DNA of 64,000 nucleotides. Source: Muribaculum gordoncarteri. Lineage in GTDB: Bacteria > Bacteroidota > Bacteroidia > Bacteroidales > Muribaculaceae. The notes under the pieces are model-generated. The model made no database searches, was not told where the DNA came from, and was given only the letters and a program-made list of their open reading frames with translations. The DNA lies in NCBI RefSeq assembly GCF_004803695.1, contig NZ_CP039393.1:2542001-2606000 (forward strand), in the 5' to 3' direction. Both the position numbers and the translations under genes were made by a program. Shown piece after piece: positions 1 through 9,130 of the stretch (position 1 is the first letter of the stretch; each line of letters begins with the position of its first letter).

Positions 1-1698
1 GCAACGGCCGGTATTGCCGGAGCAGCCGACGACCTTACCAAAGAGATTACCGTCGAAAAGGACATCGTGCCGCAGGAGCGCGAGGCTTCGCGCCTCAACC
101 GCACCCCCTCGCTCTCATTGCCCAAAATCGACATGAAGCGTCTGCGCTGGAGCGACACAGCAGTCCCGGCGCCCGTGACCAACTCCATTTCGCTGCTGCC
201 CCCCGCATCCTACGCATCAACGATGGCTCGTTCGCCCTATCGCGGCTATCTCGACCTCGGATATTTCCCCTCGATGCAGATTGGGGCATCGGCAGGCTAC
301 CGGTTCCTCGACACCGAATCGACCATCGTAAACGGATGGCTTCAGTATGACGGCAGTCAGTACAAGCGCGAGAACTCCGAAGCCAACAAGCTCACCTACA
401 AGGATCACTCAGCCGAGTTGGGCCTGGGTGTATCGCACTATGTGGGCGACATAGGCACCTTTGAGGCCAACATAGGCTACGGATTCTCATCCTACAACTA
501 CCCCACATTGACAGCCGACGACTTCAACCAGTCGGTCAACCGCTTCAATCTCGGCCTCGGCTGGAGCTCGGCGCTCAGCAACATCGACTACACCATCAAG
601 GCCGGTTTCGGCTACTTCGGATTCTCCAAGGCCTACAGCACCCTCCTCGACAAGGCAGCCAAGGAGATCAACGGCTCGGTCAACGCCGATGTGCGCTACT
701 ACTTCTCGCCGAGCAACAGCATCGGCGCCGAACTCGGCGTGACATTTGCAAAGTACTCCGACGGACGCGAAATAGTCCTCACTCCCGCCAATGACGAAAG
801 CCGCGCCACACCCTCCTATCTCAGCGATTTAGTGTCGCGCACTGCCGGAGTGGCATCAATCAAGCCCTACTACATGTATGTGATGGACGCGTTCAGCGCA
901 CGCCTCGGTGTCAACGTAAGCCACTCATGGTATGACGGAGGCAAGACCCACGTGTTCCCCGATGTTAAACTGGCCATCACCCCGGCCCGACAGTTCTCCA
1001 TAGGGTTGCATCTCTACGGAGGCGACAGTCAGCTTAATTCGCTCAGCTCCCTTTTCGCCCACAGCCACTATCTTAACCCGTCGCTCATCTATGCCCCCTC
1101 CTGGCAGAAGTGGTTTGGCGATGTCAATGTAGTGATCGGGCCCTTCTCGGGAGCCACCATCGAGCTTTGGGGCGGAATGGGCAAGGCCGGTAACTGGGCG
1201 ATGCCCTCACTCATAGGCACCGACGAGGCATTACGCGGAGCCTATTACGGAATGGACTTCAAGAGCACCCACTACGGCATGGCATTCAGCTACAAGTACC
1301 GCGACATGGCGTCGCTGCGACTGAGCTACGAAGGTGCTCCGCAGGGCATCGACAAAGGCTACACGATGTGGAGCGACCGCGCAAAGAGCGTGTTCAACGC
1401 TCAGCTCACAGTGTCGCCCATAAGCGCACTCGACATCAGCCTCGGCTATGAGCTGCGCAGCGGTCGTGCAATATATGAAGTGGGATTCGACAGCGATGAC
1501 ATATTCCAGGGCACCTACTACACCCTCCACACCATAGGCAACGTAAACTCGCTGAACCTCGGAGCCACCTACCGCATCACGCCTCAGTTTAACGTGTGGG
1601 CCAATGTCGAAAACCTCCTCAACAGCAAGTGGGAGGCAGTCTATGGCATCCCCGCCAAGGGCGTAACCGGCCTCGTCGGCATCGGCTACAAGTTTTGA
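1..1698 (+). CDS. Outer-membrane beta-barrel protein, TonB-receptor-like (5' truncated by window)
   Basis: The reading frame is open from base 1, so the start lies upstream; a GTG at 67 is in frame but there is no reason to prefer it. The visible part (about 565 residues) is built from alternating aromatic/polar beta strands with many Gly-Tyr-Gly-Phe turns. It ends in a segment with 'NVWANVENLLN' followed by 'GIGYKF', the usual last strands and terminal Phe of TonB-dependent receptors and related Bacteroidetes barrels. No plug domain is visible, because either it is upstream or the protein has none. Inference: an outer-membrane barrel facing the periplasm with a short Pro/Ser-rich N-terminal linker (about residues 20-70 of the visible part). 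Substrate unknown. A hairpin follows the gene. Confidence 0.7.
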   Translation, partial: ATAGIAGAADDLTKEITVEKDIVPQEREASRLNRTPSLSLPKIDMKRLRWSDTAVPAPVTNSISLLPPASYASTMARSPYRGYLDLGYFPSMQIGASAGYRFLDTESTIVNGWLQYDGSQYKRENSEANKLTYKDHSAELGLGVSHYVGDIGTFEANIGYGFSSYNYPTLTADDFNQSVNRFNLGLGWSSALSNIDYTIKAGFGYFGFSKAYSTLLDKAAKEINGSVNADVRYYFSPSNSIGAELGVTFAKYSDGREIVLTPANDESRATPSYLSDLVSRTAGVASIKPYYMYVMDAFSARLGVNVSHSWYDGGKTHVFPDVKLAITPARQFSIGLHLYGGDSQLNSLSSLFAHSHYLNPSLIYAPSWQKWFGDVNVVIGPFSGATIELWGGMGKAGNWAMPSLIGTDEALRGAYYGMDFKSTHYGMAFSYKYRDMASLRLSYEGAPQGIDKGYTMWSDRAKSVFNAQLTVSPISALDISLGYELRSGRAIYEVGFDSDDIFQGTYYTLHTIGNVNSLNLGATYRITPQFNVWANVENLLNSKWEAVYGIPAKGVTGLVGIGYKF

Positions 1699-1745
1699 TT
1701 ATCCGATATTGACGCCCTGAGTCGCGATGCGATTTCAGGCATGCG

Positions 1746-1778
1746 AATAGGGAGCATACATCGCGTATGCTCCCTATT
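1746..1778 (+). terminator. Hairpin terminator after the beta-barrel gene
   Basis: A perfect 14-bp inverted repeat (AATAGGGAGCATAC, 5-nt loop, GTATGCTCCCTATT) lies 48 bp after the stop codon. Only a short T run follows, so termination efficiency is uncertain. Confidence 0.6.
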
Positions 1779-1902
1779 TGCGTTTACAAATCGGCTGAAA
1801 AAACCGACCGTTTCAGCCATTAACGGATATTCAGGCAGAGGCTTAGAATTAAAAATTCAAAAATATTGTAGCCGTTCTTAGTGTTTTCTTATTGTTTTTT
1901 GT

Positions 1903-1910
1903 TAGATTTG
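1903..1910 (+). promoter_or_regulatory. Bacteroidetes -7 box for glgB
   Basis: TAGATTTG matches the TAnnTTTG -7 element of the Bacteroidetes primary sigma factor, with a TTG-containing T-rich stretch near the -33 position (about 1892). It is 44 nt from the glgB ATG. Confidence 0.6.
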
Positions 1911-1953
1911 TAATTGAGTAGCAATAACCAAATTCAAATACAAATACCTAACT

Positions 1954-3969
1954 ATGGCAACTCTATCCATAATCAAGAACGACCCTTGGCTTGAGCCCTA
2001 TGCCGACGCTATCGAAGGCAGGCATCAGGACGCAATAAACAAGGAAAAGGAACTAATTGCCGCCGATGGCTCGCTCAAGGCATTTGCCAACGCCTACAAC
2101 TATTTCGGACTTCACCGCACCCCCACCGGATGGGTGTTCCGCGAATGGGCTCCTAACGCAACCGGCATAACCCTCATCGGCGACTTTTCCAAATGGAAGG
2201 AATATGTGAAATACGCACTTAAACCCATCGGCAACGGTGTATGGGAAATAAAGCTGAAACCCGAAGCTCTGCATCACGGACAGCTCTACAAGATGCTCGT
2301 ACACTGGGAAGGCGGAATGGGTGAACGCATCCCGGCCTATGCCACACGCGTGGTGCAGGACGAGCAATCCAAGATTTTCTCGGCACAGGTGTGGGCTCCC
2401 GAGAAGCCTTTCAAGTGGAAAGTGCGTCGCTTCGTGCCCGACACCCGTCCGCTGCTTATCTACGAATGTCACATCGGTATGGCGCAGGAGCGCGAAGGCG
2501 TGGGCACCTACACCGAATTCAAGGACAAGGTGCTGCCCCGCATCGTAGCCGACGGCTACAACGCTATCCAGATAATGGCCATCCAGGAGCACCCCTACTA
2601 CGGCTCATTCGGCTACCACGTGTCGAGCTTCTACGCTCCGTCGAGCCGATTCGGCACTCCCGAGGAGCTGAAGGAGCTTATCGATGCCGCCCATGAGCAT
2701 GGTATAGCCGTGATAATGGACATCGTGCACTCCCACGCAGTAAAGAACGAAGTTGAAGGGCTCGGCCGTCTTGACGGAAGCTACAACCAGTACTTCTACG
2801 GCGACGACCGCCGCGAGCATCCCGCATGGGACTCACTCTGCTTCGACTACGGCAAGAACCAGGTGCTGCACTTCCTGCTCTCCAACTGTAAATACTGGCT
2901 CGATGAATTCCACTTCGACGGATTCCGATTTGACGGCGTGACATCGATGCTCTACTACAACCACGGACTCGGACAGGCTTTCGGATCCTACGGCGACTAC
3001 TACAACGGCGGTCAGGACACCAACGCCATCACCTACCTCACCCTTGCCAACAAGCTCATCCACGAGGTCAACCGCAAGGCGATAACCATAGCCGAGGAGA
3101 TGAGCGGTATGCCGGGACTGGCTACTCCGTTCAAGGCCGGAGGCATCGGATTTGACTACCGCATGGCAATGGGCATCCCCGACTACTGGATCAAGATGCT
3201 CAAGGAGAAGAAGGACGAGGACTGGCATCCGACATCAATATTCTGGGAACTCACCAACCGTCGCGCCGACGAAAAGACCATCAGCTACGTGGAGAGCCAC
3301 GACCAGGCACTCGTGGGCGACAAGACCGTCATATTCCGCCTTATCGACGACCAGATGTACTGGCACATGATGAAGGGCGACGACAACGCAGCCGTAAACC
3401 GTGGCATCGCAATGCACAAGATGATACGACTCGTGACACTCGCCACCATCAACGGAGGCTATCTCAACTTCATGGGCAATGAGTTCGGTCACCCCGAATG
3501 GATCGACTTCCCGCGCGAAGGCAACGGCTGGAGCTACAAGTATGCACGCCGCCAGTGGGACCTTGTCGACCGCGAGGAGCTGCGTTACGGCGAACTGAAT
3601 GCATTTGACAACGCCATGATAGAGCTTGTAAGCGACATCTACGACTTCCAGGCCCTGCCCGTCGAGAAGCTGTGGGACAAGGACGACGATCAGGTACTCG
3701 CATTCAAGCGCGGCGACCTCGTGTTTGTATTCAACTGGGCACCGTTCAAGTCCTATACCGACTACGGATTCCTCGCTCCCGAAGGCGAGTATGAGGTAGT
3801 GCTGTCGAGCGACAACAAGAAGTTTGGCGGATTCGGCAACATCGACGAAGGCATCAGGCACTTCACCCAGCACGACGAGCTGTATGCCGACGACCACAAG
3901 GGTTGGCTTAAGCTATATCTGCCGGCTCGCACCTGCCAGGTACTCCGCTACCGCCACAACAACAAGTAG
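1954..3969 (+). CDS. glgB: 1,4-alpha-glucan branching enzyme (GH13_8 type)
   Basis: This 671-residue enzyme makes alpha-1,6 branches in glycogen in the cytoplasm. The N-terminal part (about residues 50-160) is the CBM48 domain ('RTPTGWVFREWAPNAT'). The GH13 barrel follows with 'DGFRFDGVTSM' (nucleophile Asp), 'ITIAEEMSGMPG' (acid/base Glu) and 'VESHDQALVGDKT' (third Asp). A C-terminal all-beta domain closes the protein. These motif spellings belong to the GH13_8 group shared by eukaryotes and Bacteroidetes rather than to the enterobacterial GH13_9 type. The gene has its own promoter (-7 box at 1903) and a hairpin 30 bp after the stop, so it is probably a single-gene unit. Confidence 0.95.
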   Translation: MATLSIIKNDPWLEPYADAIEGRHQDAINKEKELIAADGSLKAFANAYNYFGLHRTPTGWVFREWAPNATGITLIGDFSKWKEYVKYALKPIGNGVWEIKLKPEALHHGQLYKMLVHWEGGMGERIPAYATRVVQDEQSKIFSAQVWAPEKPFKWKVRRFVPDTRPLLIYECHIGMAQEREGVGTYTEFKDKVLPRIVADGYNAIQIMAIQEHPYYGSFGYHVSSFYAPSSRFGTPEELKELIDAAHEHGIAVIMDIVHSHAVKNEVEGLGRLDGSYNQYFYGDDRREHPAWDSLCFDYGKNQVLHFLLSNCKYWLDEFHFDGFRFDGVTSMLYYNHGLGQAFGSYGDYYNGGQDTNAITYLTLANKLIHEVNRKAITIAEEMSGMPGLATPFKAGGIGFDYRMAMGIPDYWIKMLKEKKDEDWHPTSIFWELTNRRADEKTISYVESHDQALVGDKTVIFRLIDDQMYWHMMKGDDNAAVNRGIAMHKMIRLVTLATINGGYLNFMGNEFGHPEWIDFPREGNGWSYKYARRQWDLVDREELRYGELNAFDNAMIELVSDIYDFQALPVEKLWDKDDDQVLAFKRGDLVFVFNWAPFKSYTDYGFLAPEGEYEVVLSSDNKKFGGFGNIDEGIRHFTQHDELYADDHKGWLKLYLPARTCQVLRYRHNNK

Positions 3970-3998
3970 CGCGCCACAGCGTGCAAGGAACAATACGA

Positions 3999-4030
3999 GC
4001 AGGGCGATGACTTAAAGGTCATCGCCCTGC
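3999..4030 (+). terminator. Hairpin terminator between convergent glgB and the small membrane gene
   Basis: A 13-bp perfect stem (GCAGGGCGATGAC / GTCATCGCCCTGC) with a 6-nt loop sits between converging genes. It may act in both directions; the flanking T runs are short on either side. Confidence 0.65.
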
Positions 4031-4041
4031 CGCTGTTTTCA

Positions 4042-4332
4042 TCATGCTAAAAAGCTCTGAAAATAATATTGCAGGAACAGAAGCAGGAGTCCGGCAAAAA
4101 TCCAGGTGCCAATTGAGAGCCAAAACATTTTGGTGCAATCCTGCTTGAAACTGTACCAGGATATATAGATTGTAATTCCCGTAAACAAGGCATAGGCAAT
4201 CCACATCATCGTGATGTAATTGAAGTGACCTGCACGCCGGAAAAAGCGGGCAAAAAGAATCAGGAATGCCACAATCCAGCAGAATACTTTAAGCGTCTTG
4301 GGATGAGGATATACGGGGCGTTTCATTGTCAT
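4042..4332 (-). CDS. Small three-pass membrane protein, paralogue 2
   Basis: About 96 residues starting at the ATG at 4332, giving the N-terminus 'MTMKRPVYPHPKTLKVFCW'; an in-frame earlier start at 4365 overlaps the upstream gene and is not preferred. Three hydrophobic segments are visible (about residues 15-32, 38-58 and 68-90). It is a clear paralogue of the protein at 4338-4640: both begin MTMKRPV-x-PH, and both share 'WIAYAL' and the 'WY-F-KQ-C' block after the second segment. It is the last gene of a three-gene minus-strand set with a 5-nt gap. I do not recognise the family and no function can be assigned. Confidence 0.7.
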   Translation of the reverse strand: MTMKRPVYPHPKTLKVFCWIVAFLILFARFFRRAGHFNYITMMWIAYALFTGITIYISWYSFKQDCTKMFWLSIGTWIFAGLLLLFLQYYFQSFLA

Positions 4333-4337
4333 TCTAA

Positions 4338-4640
4338 TTAATACTTTATTTTTGACACAAACCATGAATCATAATCGAGGTTCAGATAAATCAGAGCCAA
4401 TATAACTCCTGCCACAAAGCATATTCCCATTATCAATAGCGAGAATTGCATGCATCCTTGCTTAAATCCGTACCACACATTATAGATTACCACGCCAACC
4501 GATAGAGCATAAGCAATCCATATCCAACCAAAAGGAGTGGAAGTCAGTCCGTAACTTATGGCGATGAGAAGTGTAATCGCCAACCAACAGACAATCTTAA
4601 ACAGTCCTACGTGGGGCAATACGGGGCGTTTCATTGTCAT
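4338..4640 (-). CDS. Small three-pass membrane protein, paralogue 1
   Basis: This 100-residue protein starts 'MTMKRPVLPHVGLFKIVCW' and has three predicted membrane helices (about residues 13-30, 36-55, 65-85) with the shared motifs WIAYAL and WYGFKQGC. It starts 4 nt after the stop of the lipoprotein gene and ends 5 nt before its own paralogue, so the three genes are almost certainly co-transcribed. The pair probably arose by tandem duplication. Family not recognised. Confidence 0.7.
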   Translation of the reverse strand: MTMKRPVLPHVGLFKIVCWLAITLLIAISYGLTSTPFGWIWIAYALSVGVVIYNVWYGFKQGCMQFSLLIMGICFVAGVILALIYLNLDYDSWFVSKIKY

Positions 4641-4644
4641 TCAA

Positions 4645-5379
4645 TTATATCCAATAACCTCTTTTTTCACATATCCGATAGGATTCAAGAGCTTTCACTA
4701 TATCCGCCACATCTTCGGTGCACCCGATTAACATAAATCCAGGGTCATCAGTTTCTAATCCTAAAGCAGCCTCAATGTCGTTCACTAATACATGTTCCAC
4801 AAGCATACCTCCACATTCAAGGGCAAGCCTATCCCTACACGATAAAGCTCGAGAACCATTTTGTCCCAAAAATTCAGGGCTGATCATGCGATCAAATAGA
4901 GCTGCTGACAATACTGATAAATGCATTATTTTGGGGCAGAAGGTCACTGTATTTTCTTCTATAAATTCAACGGAATGCCCACCCATTTGTGCATATCTGT
5001 TTACAAAATTAATATAAGCAACAACTTCTTCATAAGATGTTTCTTCTACTAACTCATCAAATCTCTCATTAAAAATACTATCTCTATCCTCGTTGAATAG
5101 AACATCATCACATAATTTTTCTTTTAACTCCGAAAATTCCTCTTCCGATAAAGACAAAAGATAGTCTAACAAATATTCACAATCATTATCTCCTCTAGAT
5201 CCCACATTATATATTATGTTTTTATAATTATAATCAGCTCTCGAAAAGCATTTATTATAAATGCTATAGATATCATTTTCAACATAATCTTCTTTTTCAA
5301 GAATATCCTCAGAAGAACAAGAACTAAAAATAGACACCACAAGCATCAATGGCAATGCAATTAAAAATTTCTTTTTCAT
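4645..5379 (-). CDS. Hypothetical lipoprotein, AT-rich
   Basis: A 244-residue protein with a type II signal peptide: 'MKKKFLIALPLMLVVSIFSSC' ends in a lipobox (FSSC), followed by SSED, acidic residues that favour surface export in Bacteroidetes. The mature part is mostly charged helices, with a run of acidic Glu/Asp segments around residues 60-120 and a Cys-containing C-terminal part. I do not recognise a known fold. The gene is clearly richer in A+T than glgB or the downstream barrel gene, suggesting recent acquisition. It is the first gene of the three-gene cassette; a -7 box lies at 5442-5449. Confidence 0.7.
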   Translation of the reverse strand: MKKKFLIALPLMLVVSIFSSCSSEDILEKEDYVENDIYSIYNKCFSRADYNYKNIIYNVGSRGDNDCEYLLDYLLSLSEEEFSELKEKLCDDVLFNEDRDSIFNERFDELVEETSYEEVVAYINFVNRYAQMGGHSVEFIEENTVTFCPKIMHLSVLSAALFDRMISPEFLGQNGSRALSCRDRLALECGGMLVEHVLVNDIEAALGLETDDPGFMLIGCTEDVADIVKALESYRICEKRGYWI

Positions 5380-5441
5380 AATTTATTTTAATATTGATAA
5401 TACGCACTACTAAACAAGTTGAGGCTTTAAAAAGTTTTAAA

Positions 5442-5449
5442 CAAAAATA
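5442..5449 (-). promoter_or_regulatory. -7 box for the lipoprotein cassette
   Basis: Reading on the minus strand the sequence is TATTTTTG, a match to TAnnTTTG, about 62 nt upstream of the lipoprotein ATG in a strongly AT-rich stretch, where chance matches are more likely. Confidence 0.4.
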
Positions 5450-5612
5450 AAATTTTAAAACAACCTGTCGAATTTAAATAAAAATCGCTTTTGACTTCAC
5501 CTTCTGATATCATAATCACCGGATTCCGTAAATAATCGGCAACTGACAATAAACAATTTCGGGCTCCATCGGGTTACGTTATAAGTTGTAACATCACGAA
5601 TATACTACAATC

Positions 5613-6515
5613 ATGGATATGAAGAAGCCTCTAATGCTGTTTATAATGTCGCTCATCGCATTTACAGCTTTATCACAAGGCTCATTGTCAATCGACAGGT
5701 TCGGCTACTCCGACTTCCGCAATTCCGACGGAGAGCGCGTGGGCAGCGGAAGCATGCTGCGCACAAAAGCCGAGATGACGCTGCCTATAAAGATGAAGCG
5801 CGATGAGGCCAACCGACTCTCGGCATGGGGCATAAGAATAAACGCCGACTACTCCCGACTGAACAACAGCGAAACAGCGGCAATGCTCAATCCGCATGAG
5901 ATACTGAATACAAGCATCACGCTGGCCCACATTCGACCGCTCGCCGGGCGATGGAGCATGATAGCCGCACTGGGTGTGGGCATCTATGCACCCACCAACT
6001 ACATCCGATGGAAAAGCCTGCTTGGCAACGGCATAGCACTGTTTATCTACAAAATCAACGATGAGCTGAGCCTTGGATTCGGAGGCGGACTGACCAACTC
6101 CTACGGTCCTCCGGTGGTAATGCCGATGGCCTATGTCAACTGGCAGCACAAAGGCCGCTATCAGTTCACGGTGAATTTTACCGGGCATCTCAATGTGACA
6201 GGCTCGACAAAGCTCGACGACCGATGGAAAATAACTTGCACGGCCGTCGACATGGACGGAATCACCGCCGTTCTCGTTCGTGACGGCAAGACCAAGGTCT
6301 ACTCCTCGACAATGATAAAGTCTGACCTCTCGGTGAGCTACTACATCACCCCGCAGTTGAGCTTCTACGTGGGAGGCGGTTGCGTGTGGCGTCGTTCGTC
6401 ACGCATTGCGCCCCGCCGCATCGAGGAATTTTTCAAGGGCATGTTTGCCTCCTCCGACAAATACAGCTTCGGCCCCTCGATGCGCCTCAACGCCGGCTTC
6501 CGCTACGGTTTCTGA
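5613..6515 (+). CDS. DUF6268-like outer-membrane protein
   Basis: A 300-residue protein with a Sec signal peptide (about residues 1-21, 'MLFIMSLIAFTALSQG') followed by an N-terminal linker and alternating strands ('ADYSRLNN', 'IAALGVGIYAPT', 'LGFGGGLTNSYG', 'YYITPQLSFYVGGG'), ending in 'RLNAGFRYGF' with a terminal aromatic residue. This is the pattern of small DUF6268 barrels; the family call is from memory of its layout, not a search. It stands alone on the plus strand. Its last 13 bases overlap tail-to-tail with the restriction-modification gene on the other strand. Confidence 0.65.
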   Translation: MDMKKPLMLFIMSLIAFTALSQGSLSIDRFGYSDFRNSDGERVGSGSMLRTKAEMTLPIKMKRDEANRLSAWGIRINADYSRLNNSETAAMLNPHEILNTSITLAHIRPLAGRWSMIAALGVGIYAPTNYIRWKSLLGNGIALFIYKINDELSLGFGGGLTNSYGPPVVMPMAYVNWQHKGRYQFTVNFTGHLNVTGSTKLDDRWKITCTAVDMDGITAVLVRDGKTKVYSSTMIKSDLSVSYYITPQLSFYVGGGCVWRRSSRIAPRRIEEFFKGMFASSDKYSFGPSMRLNAGFRYGF

Positions 6516-9130
6516 CCCCTCGCCCCCGCCACGCGCCCAATCCCGTAATTCATCTCTACCCACTCGTTAAGCGACCTTGAGATGTCTTGCCCCATTGAGT
6601 CCTTAACAATGTTGTAAATCGGCTCATACGAGATATTTGTTCCACAGTGAATCACCGACTGATATAGGAAATTGGACAATGAGTTGGCTGTCAACAACAG
6701 GTTGCGAGTTCCTTTTATATCCTCAAGTGCACCCTTTACAAAATAAGGGGTTACCACTATCGTATAACTGCTTCCAATAAGTTCGCGATGGCGTTGAAGC
6801 CTGGGCGTAACAACATTTTGAAGTTTGGTTTCGGTAGACTTCGCTTCAAGATCAAATTTTTCATTGTTAGTTAGGTAAATACATTCCACATCAGTAGTGC
6901 CCGACTTCGCAATCCACTCGGCTTCGACATCAATAAATTCGTTAAACGCGTCACTCAGCACCTGCTCAAATCTATGACTGTCGCCCTTCTCCTGATTACG
7001 TGAATACTGTTTTATCTTATCGGTAAGCTGCATAATGTAGGAAACAAGTGCTTTTTGTTTCGGGTCAAGCTCTTCTCTTAATTCCTCGGGATAAAAATTA
7101 TATAGATGCATTACATAATCGGAGGTACCAAGAAGCTTATAAAGATCATGAGGTTTCTCATCATAACTGTAAGCGGCGAGCATTTTGTCGGCAAACTCCT
7201 CTATTTCAGGTCTAAATTCAATATAATTGAGCCTATAGTTACGAGTCGACCTCTTTTTTGATGCCAATTCTTCTTCACTGATATAATCAGGCAACATGCC
7301 ACGCCCGAAACCTCCGTGATGAAGAGGCCCTATATAATTCTTGCGCTTTACATCGTGGTGCGTAACTATTCCACCTCCCGCGAGTTGACCAAACGCATAC
7401 ACCGCTTCATGAAGAGCATTGGCAAGAGTGTCCTCTTCAGGCAAAGTCCGCTTGAACATTTCCAATTTGTCGACAGGATTCATTCGACGAAGTCCGAGCA
7501 TATTCTCTACAAGCGATTCATAATCGTCATTGTCGATTGTCTTGCACCACATCACATAATAGAACATCTCGTCACAATAAAGACGGCCGTCAAGCCTCGG
7601 ATCACGCAGCAATTTAAAAATCAGTCTGAACGGATATATGTTGAATGATGAGCTCATCTGATTGAAAGGGTGATTGAATGGCAACGAGAACAACATCGAC
7701 ATATATATCTTTGCAACCCGGTCAATCTTTGTCTTATTATCAAGTTCAGAATCCATGTATGTGTCAATCAGCTTATTCCCAAGCGGGCTAAACACCAGTC
7801 GTTGTCCTTGTCCACGGCCAGTCTTATACGCAATCATTGAATAGGCGACCTGACACATCTTGAAAATCGTAGTGTCGCGACTCGGCACATCGTAACGCGG
7901 GACATATGTTCCGGTGTCCATCATCAATTCGTTTATATTGTCAAGAGAGCGGTCATCAAATAACGCACCATGTTTACGTGCCACATAGGCATACTTAACC
8001 ATCAGATCAAAACTCTTTATGTATTTCATCATGGTCCATTTATCTGACTTATTTACACGCTTCATATCTTTACGTTTTAAGGTTAACAATATTTTATATA
8101 ACAACATCGGTGGAATTGCCTCCCCGATGAGAGTGCGCACAAGGTATTCATTATAATCACAAGGCAAATTCCAATCCTGAGGCAATGATGACACGATAAG
8201 CAATTCAAGCATCGACAACACGCGTGCGTCGCTGACCGTACCATCGGCAAGCTTACGCCCGGGATGCACATTGTTATGCCCGCTTATCAAGCCATTGTTA
8301 GTTGCTCGAGCGGGGCACGGAGCGTCCCAACGCATCCTTTTGTAAGTATTATGGAATCCGCTGACCTTCTTGCCGTCGGCTCGCTTAGGATAATAAACTT
8401 CGTTTGTCATGGCACTGCACCCCTCATCAGTATGCGACATACACTCTACCTGCATTGCGCTATGATTCAAGGCATAATGGTATTTTATATCACTGTGTTC
8501 CCCATTGTTCAATGATGGTAGATGCCCGATTGCCTGACGCAACGTTATTTCATGCTCGGGAGCCGGATAGCTCCATGAATAATTATTTTTATATAGAATT
8601 ATTATAGCACGTGGACGTGATTGCGCCACCCCGTAGTCCTTGGCATTGAATATGTCGTAGCGAATGTTATACCGTCCGCCGTATCTCCGTTCCAGAATAT
8701 CCACAATGCCAAGACAGTTATTCTCATAGGGGAAACATAGTTTCAGAAATTTAGGGACATTCTCTATTACCACAACATCGAGATCCAAAGAGTCTATTAC
8801 CTTCAGCACGGCAAATATCAGATAATTACGCACATCCTCGGCATATTCCTTTTTACCTAGAGAGCTCATTCCCTGACAAGGAGGCGTTGCAAGCAGGAAT
8901 GAAGGGTTAAGTTTCCTGGCACGTGCCACATACTCATCAAGAATCTTGTCATCCATTATATCCCCTACAAGCATGTCGGTATCGGGATAGAAATGCGTAT
9001 AGTATTCAGCCCTGTCCTTTAGTATCTCATTGGCAAGAGCTATATGAATATTCAGTTTACTGAGATATGTTTCAGCTATTCCGGCACTTGAAAACATGGA
9101 TATGCCGGTAATTGTACGGTCGTTTACCAT
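6503..9130 (-). CDS. Fused C5-cytosine DNA methyltransferase / AlwI-like restriction endonuclease
   Basis: An 875-residue two-part protein. Residues 1-355 are a C5-cytosine methyltransferase: motif I 'MFSSAGIAE', motif IV 'TPPCQGMSS' with catalytic Cys85, motif VI Glu123-Asn-Val, and motif VIII Q170-x-R-x-R174. Residues 360-875 carry a helical region and then a PD-(D/E)XK-like core, Asp747 with Glu762-Ala-Lys764 in 'FDLEAKS'. The order of strands and helices after it resembles the AlwI/N.BstNBI type IIS nuclease family. Inference: a restriction subunit that both cuts and methylates, working with the second methyltransferase immediately upstream (1-nt TAATG overlap). Two C5 enzymes with one nuclease is what an asymmetric recognition site needs. 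The last ~13 residues are read from GC-rich DNA that overlaps the neighbour gene. Confidence 0.8.
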   Translation of the reverse strand: MVNDRTITGISMFSSAGIAETYLSKLNIHIALANEILKDRAEYYTHFYPDTDMLVGDIMDDKILDEYVARARKLNPSFLLATPPCQGMSSLGKKEYAEDVRNYLIFAVLKVIDSLDLDVVVIENVPKFLKLCFPYENNCLGIVDILERRYGGRYNIRYDIFNAKDYGVAQSRPRAIIILYKNNYSWSYPAPEHEITLRQAIGHLPSLNNGEHSDIKYHYALNHSAMQVECMSHTDEGCSAMTNEVYYPKRADGKKVSGFHNTYKRMRWDAPCPARATNNGLISGHNNVHPGRKLADGTVSDARVLSMLELLIVSSLPQDWNLPCDYNEYLVRTLIGEAIPPMLLYKILLTLKRKDMKRVNKSDKWTMMKYIKSFDLMVKYAYVARKHGALFDDRSLDNINELMMDTGTYVPRYDVPSRDTTIFKMCQVAYSMIAYKTGRGQGQRLVFSPLGNKLIDTYMDSELDNKTKIDRVAKIYMSMLFSLPFNHPFNQMSSSFNIYPFRLIFKLLRDPRLDGRLYCDEMFYYVMWCKTIDNDDYESLVENMLGLRRMNPVDKLEMFKRTLPEEDTLANALHEAVYAFGQLAGGGIVTHHDVKRKNYIGPLHHGGFGRGMLPDYISEEELASKKRSTRNYRLNYIEFRPEIEEFADKMLAAYSYDEKPHDLYKLLGTSDYVMHLYNFYPEELREELDPKQKALVSYIMQLTDKIKQYSRNQEKGDSHRFEQVLSDAFNEFIDVEAEWIAKSGTTDVECIYLTNNEKFDLEAKSTETKLQNVVTPRLQRHRELIGSSYTIVVTPYFVKGALEDIKGTRNLLLTANSLSNFLYQSVIHCGTNISYEPIYNIVKDSMGQDISRSLNEWVEMNYGIGRVAGARGQKP

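Noticed and set aside
4338-4640. Holin or toxin role for the small membrane proteins
   Set aside because: Three membrane segments and a Cys-containing tail do not fit a known holin or toxin class, so no function is claimed.
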